A stretch of DNA of 64,000 bases from Aselliscus stoliczkanus (taxonomy: Eukaryota > Chordata > Mammalia > Chiroptera > Hipposideridae): positions 84,344,852 through 84,408,851 of the forward strand of contig CM066736.1 in the NCBI GenBank assembly GCA_033961575.1. The letters run 5' to 3'. The notes beneath the pieces were generated by a model. The model saw only the letters and a program-made list of their open reading frames with translations. It did not search any database and was not told the DNA's origin. The position numbers were made by a program, and so were the translations under genes. Position 1 is the stretch's first letter. Each line of letters begins with the position of its first letter. This document shows positions 1 through 13,100 of this stretch, in pieces.

Positions 1-60
1 TCTAAAATTTAACCCACTTTATGTAATGTAAGTGGTTTTAAATATATAGTGCACCTATTT

Positions 61-185
61 TTTTTACTTTTTTTTTTTTTTTTTTTTTTTTGAGGGCAAT
101 GTCACTGGCCCTCATATGTGGGACCCGAACCAGGGCTGCTGGCTTCCCAAGCCAGCGCTTAACCACCACGCCACTTGCCCGGCCC
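61..185 (-). mobile_element. Short tRNA-derived SINE (type A)
   Basis: Reverse orientation: T tract, then GAGGGCAATGTCACTGGCCC, ending in GGCCC at 185. The head contains a B-box-like GGTTCGGGTCC (here mutated). Imperfect flanks AGTGCACCTATTTT and AGTATACCTATTTT suggest the target duplication. Confidence 0.85.
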
Positions 186-1019
186 AGTATACCTATTTTA
201 TTGAAAATGAAAATTTAGGACCTTAAAGAAAATTTGGGACCTAAAGAAAATTTAGGACCCAAAATGTATTATTACATCCAAACCAAATTTATAGTTCACC
301 CCATAGGGTTTATGTTCTGGGCTTTTTTTTACCCCTAATTTGTTTTTAGCTTCTTTATGTACTATTTATTTAAAGTGTTTAAAGAATAATTTATGGAGAT
401 CTAGTTTTTAATTCTCTTCTTTTGGGGTTATCAGAATCTTCCATTTGTGTTCTTACAGTTTGTTTTCTTTCAAAGGATGTCATTGTTTTGCATTTATTAG
501 CCTAATTTATAGTCAAGGATATCTCATGAGTGAAAGTACGTGTAACTTTTTTTTTTTTTTAAATGAAGACATTTTCTTAGTTCATATACAGTTTTATTCA
601 GGCTTTATTAAATCACACACTAAAATAACCTGTCTTAGTTATTTCCCTTCAGCATCGGCCCCTTTCTTCTTCTAAATCCATTATTTCATTCAGTTTATGT
701 ATTGAATATCTTATTTGTGCTAAATTTAATTATTTGCTAAAAGATTTATTGCTGGAAAAACTTCATGATTGTTTTTAAAAGAGGTCATTATAAACTCACA
801 AAAATGTAACTTTAATACAGAAGTGTTTCATCCTTGAATCAATATTCTTTTTAATCTATACTTAGTGTTTCCATGTTTACTCAGTTTAGGGGATGATCAT
901 CTCACTTTTTCAAACCTTTCGCATATGCTGCCTAGAAGGATATTAGAAAACTGTAAGTTTAAGGAACTTTGTTCTGTCCTGAGGAATAACATATATTTAT
1001 TATCTTATTTTTAAATCAG
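186..1019. other. RSF1: RSF1 intron, no recognised feature
   Basis: AT-rich intronic sequence with short homopolymer runs. I see no exon, RNA gene or recognisable repeat. Confidence 0.5.
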
Positions 1020-1129
1020 GAGCCAGATTTTTCTGAAGAACATGAAGAAAAGAAAAAAGATTCCAAAAAATCCAAAGCAAATTTGCTTGAAAGGAGGTCA
1101 ACAAGAACACGGAAATGTATAAGTTATAG
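1020..1129 (+). CDS. RSF1: RSF1 coding exon (sixth from last)
   Basis: Acceptor AAATCAG precedes position 1020 and donor GTATGA follows 1129. It encodes a stretch beginning EPDFSEEHEEKKK and ending RTRKCISY, with the arginine codon split 2/1 over the intron. It is rich in Lys and Glu, like the rest of the RSF1 C-terminal region. The following intron is about 5.2 kb. Confidence 0.93.
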
Positions 1130-4100
1130 GTATGAAATATGTGGAAATAGTTACAATGAGAGAGTGTGAAATGTTTTTAAAATTACACGTGATCCAGAAG
1201 TATATGCCTTTCCCATCACAATGGTCATTAACAGTTGTATATATATTTCTTACCTACTCTGTTTAGAATCAGAATTTGAGAGCAGCCAGCATGTCTTTTC
1301 TAAATGTAAACTTGCTCGTGTCAGTTTCTTTGACTGAACATATAATACTTTTGTCAGATTTCTGTAGCCCTTGGGATAAGGATCGATGCTTTAAAAAGGC
1401 CCATGAAGTGTTCCTCAGTCTGCTCTGTGCCCAGCTTTCAGCTCCATCTCATCCACATTTTCCCTTACTCTCACATTAGCCACATTGTCGTCTTTCAGTC
1501 CTTTTGTACGTACTGTTTACTCTGCCTAAAGTTGCCCCGCCTATTTTACCTTGTTATCCTTCTCTTGATCAGATCCCTCTGTTATATGCCTTCATAGCAA
1601 CCAATTCTTGGAAGCGCTTATCATAGTTGTAATGATTGTAATTTTAATGGTTTAATATTTCTCTTCCCCACTAGACTATTAGCATGAAGGTAAGGACCAT
1701 GTCAGTTTTACACATTTCTGTCCTTTGTAGTTGCCATTGCCATAGTGCTGGCAAGTAGTTAAGCAGTCCATAAATGCCTATTGAAAGAATCAGTAACTAA
1801 TCTGGTTTACCATCTGCCACTAGAAATACCATGGAGAGAGAGATTTTTCCATGGTAACTGTGTTAGTAGCTAAACCTAGACCAAAACCTTATCTTCTGAT
1901 TATTTGCTAGTTTAGTATTCTTTCCACTAAACCCACCCCGTTTCACTCAAAAAATAAATAAATTGTATTTTAATTATTTTAGACCTTTGTTTTAGCTGTG
2001 GTCTACTTTGACCGTACCAAACAGTCTTTTAATGTGGTTAACTGGAGATGAAAAACAAAGCTGATTTAAAAAATACTTTAAGATCATAATAATGAAGTCA
2101 AAGTCTACTGATGTAAAGTCCATGTGTAAAGTCAGCTCTGCTGTAACATGCAATCCTAAAAATCGCCATGCAGTGCAAAACCACACAATAAAAGCCATAG
2201 AGATGATGGAAAATAGGGCCAAGCACTCAAAAACTCCACAGTGACACATTAGGAAAAAAAGAATAGGTATCTAATAAAAATAGTAGTATCATTTAACACA
2301 TGTTAAATGGTTAAGATACAACATACATACTACCATAAAGGTAACGTGTTGAAAAAGCCTTGAAGTTTGTCTGTGGAGGTGGTTGCAGTTTGTAAATTAT
2401 TGTGCGGTGGTAGAATAATGGTCATTTGAAATCCGCCAGAGAGTTGTAATAGCAGATGCAGATGGCTGTAGCCTGTAGCACTCATGATGAGCTGAGGTAG
2501 CTGGTAGATGTTTGAGGTGTGTGTGTGCGTGTGTGTATTCCTATGCAGCTAGGTACACTTTTCTGTGTTTACTAGTGTTTCTTGCAAACAAAGTAATAAC
2601 CAAGTATGAAATACACATTATGCTTGAATTATTTCATAATATATCAGTCACACTGGAACAAATTTACATTTTTAGAACAAGCATTATAGCAGAACTACAT
2701 TGTCTGACAATCCTGATGTAATTGCGATTGTTAAAGAGGGCAGAGATTTGTTTTATTAGTATTTCATCTTGGGTGTATACCCAGAAGTGGGACTGTAGAC
2801 TCATATGGTAGTTCCTTTTTTGTTTTCTGAGGAACCTCCATGCTGTTTTCCTTGGCAGCTGTACCATGTCACATTCCCACCAGCAGCATACATGGTTTGC
2901 AGGTTCTCCACATCCTCGCCAACATTTGTTATCTTATGTTTTTGTTTTCTTTTTGATGGTGGCCATCCCTAGCAGATGTCAGGTGATGTCTTGTGATTTT
3001 TATTTGCATTTTCCCGATGGTTGGTTATGTTGAGCATCTTTTTACGTGCTTATCAGGTATTTGTATGCCTCTTGTCACTTTTTCTTTATTATTTCTGCTT
3101 CATAGTACTTTTTAAGGAAATTTCCCTGAGATTAATGGAGTTCTTCGTATGCTTTCTCGGTTTTGAGTTTTACTCTTCATAATTTAACTATAAATACACC
3201 TAAAATTCACTTTGCACAGTGGGTGCACTTAATCAAGTATCAACACTTAATCAGGTATAAACACAAAAGAACTTTATCACTCTATCATTTAATAATTGTT
3301 TTTTGGATTCTTTATTGCTCCTAACAGAGAGGATGGCATCAGAGTGAACTAGAGAGAATGTTAGGTTGAGGGGGGTCAGAAAACTAAGGTTATCGTGCTC
3401 ACCGTGCCACTTACTAGCCAGTTATCTTTGAGTGGTCCATTTCCCTGGGTCTCGGTGGCCAGGCCTATGATGATAGGTTAACTAACCCAGATGATCCCTT
3501 TAGTGCTACAATCAGAACCTTTGATAAACTATGTTGCTTTAAGCATAAAATGTATTGGGATTCATTCATTTATACTCTATCTAGTTCGCAAAAGGATTAA
3601 GGAAGGCATGTAATCTTAGTGTAAGGGGCAGCTTTTTAAGCATAACACCAAACACAGAAACAATAATGAAAAGGATATTTGATTACATAAAAATTAAGAA
3701 AGTCTTAGACAAGAGAATTTACAAAAGGAAATGTTTGTTTGCAAAGGATTTAGAATTCAAAAGGAATGGCTTACGAATTTTAAAACTTTAACAGTGAGTA
3801 TAGTTTTTCTCTTGGTGGAAAGATAGTCGTTTTTTCAGATGACTACAAAGGTTTTTGCATAGCTTCAGATGTTAACATTGCCAAAGTCTAGGATAAAGCC
3901 ATTCTGTTAGGGAATCCGTTACTTAAGGAAAATTAAGGTTTCATTTGTTTTGGAGTCTATAACTAGACAGGGTGACCCTTTTTGGTTTGTTTGTTTTATT
4001 TGGGGGGAGAGTGATGAGATGTGATGGGCACACACTTATAATGGTAGCAGGGTAGATGTCAGTTTTCCTTTCTCAAAACTTAAAAGAAATAAGCAAAGAT

Positions 4101-7100
4101 TAAAGGGGAAGTAACACTAAGATGAACACACGGCTGATAAAATGGGCAAAAGACACAAACTAGTACTTGCGAAAGGAAAAGTAAAAATGACGAGTAAACA
4201 TGAAAATAATATTCGGCCTTCATAGTCAAATCAAAAGAATAAAAATAATTTTGTTTTTCTAAATTAGGAAAAAAAGTCTTAATGATAAAATTCACTTCAT
4301 GGTTGTGTTATATATAAATTGCTACAACCCTTGAAGAACAATTTGTGTGCCCTTTAAGCCAACAATTTTATTTGTAGCAATAATACCGGAAACAAATGTA
4401 TAGTCCAATGAAATCTCATATTGGAACTATGGGTCGTCTCACCAAACAGGAAAATGAGTTATGATAGAAGATAGTGAGGAAGGTTAGAGGGTAGATGAAA
4501 TTTCAATGAAGCAAATGAAGAGCAAGGCTCAAAGCTAAGCAGGGCTCTATTAAGGAGTCAGTATCAGATCTGAACTGCATAGTGGACACAGGGTCCTGTG
4601 TCCTTGGAAACAGTGAAATGAAAGTAGGCGCACGCACAAGTGTGTGTGTGTAATGTGTGGTGTGTGGTGTGTCCAAGCCCTAGTCAAAGCTCTGTGTCTG
4701 GGATGCAAATCGAGGCTCCTTTTTTGTGCTAAGGTGACTTCGATCCTCCAAGCAAGAGTGAAATGTTGGAAGGTTCTGATGGTCTCGGATTCTAGAAAAC
4801 AGTTTTTCAGTGAGTAAGAAAGTAGTAGTCACATAAAGAAATAGGTTGTTACCACATTACAGCTGCAGCACGTCCTTGGGAGAAATATTGTTTTCTGTTA
4901 ACTTTGCATCTGTTATTCTGGGCTGATGAATGGACCCACAGATTTTTATTTTCTCAGAATTTATCTTAAGGAAAAGCTAAGTAAGCTACAGCTACAAGGA
5001 TGTTTTTCATAGCATTGTTTATAATTGTGAAAAAATTGAAAATAAACTGAACCAAATTATGATACACAGCCAATAAAAATTAGGTTGTAGAAGAACAGTT
5101 CTTAACCTGGAACTTGAAATCCTTTTGAAATTCCATATAAAATTTTATGTTTGTGTTGGTATGTATATTTTCCTAGAGAGGAAACCTGTACGTGTAATGA
5201 GTTTCTCAATTCAAAAGACAAAAATATTTGGCTTTTAGTCTTAACTCTGTTGTTAATCCACTGTGTTGTTAATCCACTATGTGACTTTAGTCCAAAACCG
5301 TCTAGTAGAATTTACTATGATTATGGAAATGTTCTATTTCTTTGCTATCCAATATGGTTGCCAATAGCTATATGTGGCTGTTGAGCACTTGAAATAGGCT
5401 AGTGAAGAACAGAATTTTTTCATTAATTAAATATAACGAGCCACATGTGACTAGTAATTACCATATTTAGCATATTTTTAAGCAAGTCACTTTATTGTTT
5501 TGGTTACATCAGCTCTAAAGTGAAAGGAGCTCTTTGTATGGGACGAAATCTTAGGAATCATCTAGTCTTGGTCCTTTTCTTTAAGTTGGGCGAAACAGCC
5601 TTGTGAGATAAATTATATTTACTTAAGTAGTTGTAAAGTTCTGACCGTCTGTATATGAATTTTAGTATCAATAATAATAATGTAATCTTCAGTAACAATA
5701 ATAATATTGTCCTCACACTTAGTATTATTTCTGGAACACTAATTTTTTTCAACTTTGTCATATGATTTGTGAAATTAGGGTTGACACACGATGGCTGTGG
5801 ACCAAAGCCAGCTTACTTCCAGTTGTATAGCCTGTGACCTGGGAGTGGTTTTTACCTTTATAAATGGCTGAAAAGAACCAAAGCCAGAAAGTTTTATGGA
5901 AATTACATGAAATTCAAATCATCGTGTCCATAAATGAAGTTCGTTTGGGACGCAGCCACCGCCATCCACTTACTGTGCACTGCGTGGCAGACTGAATAGT
6001 TAGAACAGAGACCGTGTGGTCCACCTTGCCGACTGTCTGGCTTTTTGCAAAACTGTTTGCTGGCACCTGGTATAGATGATCTTTCAAAAAAAACCCCACA
6101 CATTTTATGTATTAGATACTGCTTTACAAAACCCTATTTTGCAAAAGAAATTGAAGCTAAGAGGAGCCTCAGTCATAACAGTCCCGACGTGGCAGAGAGC
6201 GCTTTCCTATTCAGGCCTTTTTTCATGTCAGAGGCAACCCTCCTAAACCATATGCCCGGACAGGCTGTAATGGGATTGTTGTATATATTATAGATTTGAT
6301 GAGTTTGATGAAGCAATCGATGAAGCTATAGAAGATGATATCAAAGAAGCTGATGGAGGAGGTATGTGTTTATCATTCTCTCTCCTTCATATAACTCGGC
6401 CAATAAATTAACTGAAATGCCTTGATTAGAGCAGTGAGGTTTTTGTTTCTCACCAGTTTGTATTACATTCACTACTGATGTTAACTGTCTAGATTCATAT
6501 GTGGGACCCGAACCGGGGCCGCTGGCTTCCCAAGCCAGCACTTAACCACTGCACCACTCGGCCGGCCCTCTTACTAATGATTTTAAAAGTAGTTTTGTTT
6601 TATGATCTGATTTAAAATGTAGGGCCGGCCTAGTGGCACGGTGGTTGAGAGCTGGCTTGGGATGCCGGCAGCCCCAGTTCGGATCCCACATGTGGGGGCC
6701 AGTGTCACTGCCCTCAAAAAACAAAACAAAAAAATAAAATGTAAATGTTCCTTCATGGATTAAAAAATTTACTTATACTTCCAAATGGAAGACCCAGTGA
6801 AACTTTCCTGTTCTTTCTATTTTTAGATCACTACTGCTACATAGTATCAAAAATTATGGATAGGGCCGGCTGAGTGGCGCAGTGGTTAAGCGCTGGCCTG
6901 GGAAGCCAGTGGCCCCGGTTCGGTCCCACATATGAGGGCCAGTTACACTGCCCTAAAAAAAAAAAAAAATTATGGATAATCAGACACTAAATGATTTCTT
7001 TAAATTAACCCTTTAAAAATCAGTTTATTAATTTCATAGTCTTTAATAGGAGACATTAAAATAGATGAATTGAAAGGTAATTTAAAGAGCTATGCCAGTG

Positions 7101-10100
7101 CTCCAGTGTGGGACACTGTGGTTTCCATTTAGTTATTATGAAAACTCTGGAAAGAATTAGTAATAAGACTAAAGGGCCAGCCGAGTGGCTCAGTTGGTTA
7201 AGAGCTCCCTCAAGAGTGAGAGCTGAGCTCTGAGCAACAGCAGTTCGATGCCCAGCCCGAGCTGAGCTGCCAACAGGTGGCAGGAGGGCTCAACTTAAAA
7301 GAAAAAAAAAAAATTAAGAAGACTATTTGTAGTGGAACTGAAGAAGTTAGTAGCTTTTCCAGAGTGTGTGCATTATTTACATCTTTGCTGTTGAGTTCTC
7401 ATTTCTTCTGTTCTGCAAACACAGTTAAAAAAAAATGGATTGGCCTCTTTCTAAAGTCATGTTCAAAAGAGAACTTTCAAGAAGAGAGTCTTGAGTGACT
7501 GCTAGTAGGTGTGAGGTTTCTTTTGGGGTGATGAAAATGGAATTAGTGATGATGATTACACAACCTTGTGACTATACTAAAAACCTCTGAATTATACACT
7601 GTGAAAGGGTGAATATTATGGTAAATAGATAAGACGCAAATCTGCGTCACCAGTCCACAATGTGTTAATCAGTAAAGGAGAGCTCTTATTAAATGTACAG
7701 TTGTCTCTCTCACTTCCTTTCATTCCCTCCCCTGAATTCAGGAGTTGGCCGAGGAAAAGATATCTCCACCATCACAGGTCACCGTGGGAAAGACATCTCT
7801 ACTATTTTGGATGAAGAAAGAAAAGAAAATAAACGACCCCAGAGGGCAGCTGCTGCTCGCCGGAAGAAACGCCGGCGACTAAATGATCTGGACAGCGACA
7901 GCAACCTGGATGAAGAAGAGAGTGAGGATGAATTCAAGATCAGTGATGGGTGTGTGTCTGCCAATAGATCCCAGTCCCTAGATATAGGCTTCAGTGGGGC
8001 TAGCAGAGCAGCTGGCCATGCTGTGATGGGCTTTTGTTCTTTGCACATAGACAATCTCTTTTTTATTTTCAGTATATTTAAAGCAGATTCAAGAATGCTG
8101 ATCTTGGTTCTTTTTAGATTAAAACAAAGTTAGATTTACAGTTGTTTAATATTTTTTTTTTTTTTTAAGATTTTATTGGGGAATTGGCGGCGGGGGGGAA
8201 CAGCGTTGGGGAATCGGGGAAGGGGAACAGACAAGTTGCTGTCTTTTTGTTCTTCAGTTTAGTTGCGGAGGATGTTGCTTCACTGTTGGTATCGTCATTG
8301 CGCTCTTCCCGGATGAGGCAGATCGGTCGCAGGCCTCTGGATGTCGCTCACCGCAGCTATTGGCAGCTCATGCTTGGCTGCCAGCCGCTCACGCTGGCTG
8401 CGGGCCACTCACTGTAGCCTATGGCAGCTCACTGCAGCAGGGGCTTCAGCCCACACCATCACCGGGGCTCGCACAGCCCAGCTCCAGGTGGAGCTGTTGT
8501 TAGCTGTAGAGGGCAGTGTCACTGGCCCTCATGTGGGATCCGAACCGGGGCCACCGGCATCCCAAAACCAGCGCTTAACCAATGCGCCACTCGGCCGGCC
8601 CTACAGTTGTTTAATATTCAAAATTGTATTTAACCCTCCGTCAGGCGCAACTGATCTCACAGATTCATTGCACACAAATTTTCAAATATCTAACATTAGG
8701 TATTGTGACTCATTGCTTCCATATCTTCCCCCTGTACTGTAACCTATCGCCAGGCATGTTTGTGACTTAGTACAGTGACGACATATTTCATAGCGGCATC
8801 TTTGTATGCTGTGAATCTGTGAGATCAGTTACACCCGACAGAGGGTTAAATTTCATTAACTGAAGTTGAGCAGTCATTTGTTGGGTACTTCTGTGCCACC
8901 TACTGCCACCATGTCCATGAGAGGTTCTCGGTCAAATATGAGAAGTAGACAAGTAAAGTAATTGAACACTATTCTCTGGTGACCCTTTGAGGTTTGGTTG
9001 GGTCACATTATCCAGTAGAGGGCCAGCCGAGTGGTGTGGTGGTTAAGCGCTGGCTTGGGAAGCCAGTGGCCCCGGTTCGGGTCCCACATATGAGGGCCAG
9101 TAACACTGCCCTCAAAAAAAAAAAAAAAATCCAGTATAGAATATCAGGAAAAGCTTCCCTGCAGAGTAGGTATTAAAACGACACAGTTTCTCCTCTCAAA
9201 TTATTAAATGGAATAAACAAGCATATAAACCACAAAAAAAGTCATTTTTCACGATTGCTACTAAAATATAGGTAAAGCATAAGTTAGGATGCAGAGGAGA
9301 GTCAGATTAATACAAGGAGGTCAAGGAAAGTCTCAGAGTGGAAATAAAGCTTGATGAAATTTGAAGAATTAATAATGGGGCAGATCGATAAGTTTTGGAT
9401 TTGAAGCAGGATGAGAACAGAAGGTATTATTCAAAGTCAGATGTCCAAGGCATAAAATGTTGTGGAATATTTAGGAAATTCTTGGTGTGTCAGAATTGCA
9501 AAAATATGGGGAAAAAGTAGAGAGGACCCTACTGGAAAAGTGGCCAGGGATAAAAAGGAACCAGATGATGGAGTGTTTTGTTTGTCATGCATAGGAATTT
9601 GGACTCTAGCCTGAAGAGGATGAAAACCCTCTGAAGGGTTTTAAACACCAGACTAATAAGAGGTTTACATTTCATTAAGATTCATCCTGGCATTCATTTG
9701 GAGGATATATTAAGAGGAAATGAGTCTACAGAGTAGAGACTACTTGAGGAATTGCTGAAGTAGTGTAGGTGGGAGATGAGAGCCTGAACTAAGAAGAGGA
9801 ATCGGGTTTGAAATATTAATAGGTAGACTCAGGAGGAACTAGTAATCAATTAGATGTGAGAAATCAGGATAAATACTGGCTTTCTGGTTTGAGTTATTGG
9901 GTGGGTGATGGTACCAAACATGAGGTTAGGGAACAGAACACAGGAGTAGGTAGGGAAATAATGAGTTCGCTTTTGGACATGTTGAATATAAGGTACATGG
10001 GGGAACATCTCAATCGACCAGACCAATTTATGTACAAACACCAGCATCAATTCATAACTCATCCTAAGAAAAGGATGGGTAGCCAAACATCTCTCCATTT

Positions 10101-13100
10101 TATAAACAGGGAAGTTGATACAATTATTCAGATATTACATGAAACATTATTTAATGATTCACTTAACTTGTTAGAATTTGAACTCAGAACTCTCAAAAAT
10201 GGGCTCATGGTTTCATCATAATTCATCTCGTTTCTCTTGGACAGATCTCAAGATGAGTTTGTTGTATCTGATGAAAACCCAGATGAAAGTGAAGAAGACC
10301 CACCATCTAATGATGACAGTGACACTGATTTCTGTAGTCGAAGGCTGAGGCGACATCCTGCCCGGCCAATGAGGCAAAGTAGACGTTTGCGGAGAAAAAC
10401 CCCAAAGAAAAAGTACTCCGATGACGATGAAGAAGAGGAGTCTGAAGAGAATAGTAGAGATTCTGGTAAAAAATAGTTTGTATATACATGACACCAACTA
10501 AATAAATTCTCGTGACTTCTGGAGCTAAGAGTTCTTAAAATAAAATTTCATTCAACTGTAATATAAGCTATCTGATAAAATTTTTTGAGTGCTATTATTA
10601 TGACTCGCAAGTAACTAAATTTGTTACATAAAGCACAATCTCAGAAAATATATTCAGATGGATGTGTTATAATAACTTCATACTAAATTCATTTAGGATT
10701 GTGGTGAATCCTTTTGGGCGCCAAATATTTCCATGCCTAGCCTGTATCTTCATAGTGATCCTTGGAAATCATTGACAATAAACTGAGAACATTTTTCTCA
10801 GATGTCTAGCTATTGGAAGAATCACCAATTATCTCTAAAGTTTAGATCACAATCATTAGTTTTTATAAATTAGCAGTGGTTGATGTTATTATAGCTTATG
10901 CTTATCCCCAGTAACTGAATAAAGAGAGGCACAGAAACTAAAAGAATAGATATTATTAGTGCTTTATGGAATTAGCAGATTAGGTAGTTGTCACCTTACT
11001 GAAGAAGGGCCACAGGTAAGAGTATCATATCCCTGACTCTGGCAGGCTGGTGGAAAGATCATGCCCCTTTATCAGTGATTATTTCCTAAGAACAAGGACA
11101 TTTTCTTACATAACCACAGTACAATTATCAAAATCAAATTTAAATATTGATATAATACAATTTTCTAATCAACAGTATCCGAGGTCTGATCAAAAGATAC
11201 CATGAATGTTTAAATTTAAAAAAAATTATTACAGGGCCGGCCGAGTGGCACGTTGGTTGGGAGCTGGCTTGGGATGCCAGTGGCCCCGGTTCAGATCCCA
11301 CATGTAAGGGCCAGTGACACTGTCCTCAAAAAATAAAAAATAAAAAAATAAAAATAAATTATTACAGTAAAAGACACATTGCCATTAATCCCCCTCCAAA
11401 CACTCCCCCCTCATTTCGAACATACTCATCCCATTTTCTTTGCCACTTTCTGAAGCAGCTCTGGAAGTCCTCTTTCATGAGTCTCTTAACTTCATCCTCC
11501 ATCATGACAATGACAACACTCTTGTGTCACACATCATTTCTGGTACGGCAATGTCTGTCAAATAAAAATGTTATAGGGGCCCACCAAGTGCCTCAGTTGG
11601 TTAAGAGCATGAGCTCTGAGCAACAGGGTCACCAGTTCTATTCTCACATGGGTCAGTCTGCTCCACCCGAGATGAGCTACCAATGGGGCAGCTGGATGGT
11701 TCAGCTAGTGATAGCATGTGCTCTTAACAACAAGGTTGCCAGTTCCAGTCCTGCATGGGATGGTGGGCTGCACCCCCCCACACACACACACACACACACA
11801 ACTAGATTGAAAGCGGCGACTGGACTTTGAGCTGAGCTGCACTCTCCACAACTAAGATTGAAGGACAACAACTTGACTTGGAGCTGATGGGTCCTGGAAA
11901 AACACAACATTCCCTTTCCCCAATTCCCCAACACTGTTCCCTTCCCAATTCCCCAATAAAATCTCTGGCGGGGAAAATAAAGTTATGGTGTATCCTCATC
12001 CACCTTATTCACCTGGCAAACTTCCAATTCTTCTTCCCCAAAGTCAAAATGACCATGAAAGGAAAATGTTTTGAATCGATTCAGGACATCGAGGCAGCCA
12101 TGACAGTGTAACTAAAGGCACTCACTAAAGAGGACTTACAGAACTGCCTCACAAAGTGACAAGAGCAAAGCGAGGGGAGTATTTTGAGGGGAATTAATGA
12201 CTGTGTCTTTTACTATAATAAATTCCTTTTAACTTAAACATTCACCATATTTTTGATCATACCTTATACATTCAAATTTCATCAGGTGTTGCAATATTGT
12301 CCTTTGTATCATTTTTTTCCCTAGTCCAGGAACCAATTCAGGAATACACATTGCATTTATTCGTGTCTCTTCAGTGTCCTTTAATCTGGAATATTCTTCA
12401 AACTTTGTCTTTATTGGCCTCGACGTTTTTGAACAATACACACTAGTTATTTTGTAAAACGTCCATTGGGTATTTCTTTTTCCTTGTGATTCCATTCAGG
12501 TTATACATTTTTGCAGGAATATCACAGGGTTTATAATACATGTCCTCTGGGTCTCTTGATTATTTTTCTCTTTGTAATTAGTAAGTAATTTATAGGAAGG
12601 TATTTTGAGACTGTGTAAATACCCTGTTCCTTACCAGATGTTTCACCCACTTTTAGCATTCACAGATGATTTCCTAACTCCATCCTTCCTTTTATATTTA
12701 TTACTTGGTGTTCCATAAGGAAGAGTTTTCCCTTTTCCCTTATATATTTATTTCTCTGTATTAGTATGTACTTGTGGATTCTTCCTTTAGTCAGTGAATA
12801 TAACATGTTACCATCACTAATTAGGTTATATCTAGATTCAATTTGTCCCAGATTTGGCCAGTGGGAACCACTACAAACTGTTGGCTAGCCATTTTGAAAT
12901 GTTTGACATTCATTAGAGAACAAGGTTGGATGTGATAAGTCAGTGGAATTTTTACTTTTTTTTTTTTGAGGGCCGTGTCACTGGCCCTCATATGTGGGAC
13001 CGAACCGGGGCTGCTGGTTTCCCAAGCCAGCTCTTAACCACCGCGCCACTCAGCCGGCCCCGTCAGTGGAATTTTTTAGCACTCCTGAAAAACTGCTGTG

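Larger units (their letters stand above)
11178..12266 (+). mobile_element. Mariner-type DNA transposon, inactive, with two nested SINEs
   Basis: TA dinucleotides flank ends that are inverted repeats: GAGGTCTGATCAAAAGATAC on the left, and the complement of the right end reads AAGGTATGATCAAAAATATG. Between the SINEs are remains of a mariner transposase C-terminal half in the + direction. These are an HHDN-like stretch, then TSFLVRQCLSNKNV at about 11540, and PPYSP followed in a shifted frame by FFFPKVKMTMKG and FESIQDIEAAM (12000-12105). Stops, frameshifts, the loss of the N-terminal half and the insertions make it dead. Confidence 0.82.
11040..12945 (-). mobile_element. Old LINE-1 3' region, split by a mariner element
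   Basis: The left part (about 11075-11175: ACATAACCACAGTACAATTA) and right part (12269-12945: CCAATTCAGGAATACACATT, later CCCAGATTTGGCCAGTGGGA) read as one antisense LINE-1 3' end. It is interrupted at a TA by the mariner element 11178-12266. The left boundary is approximate. Confidence 0.65.

Noticed and set aside
61..185. tRNA genes
   Set aside because: Many SINE heads have A- and B-box-like motifs, but they carry A tails, lie between target duplications and do not fold into complete tRNAs.
9856..10221. 121-codon frame before an RSF1 exon
   Set aside because: It lies in an old repeat plus unique intron, with no domain and no splice logic.
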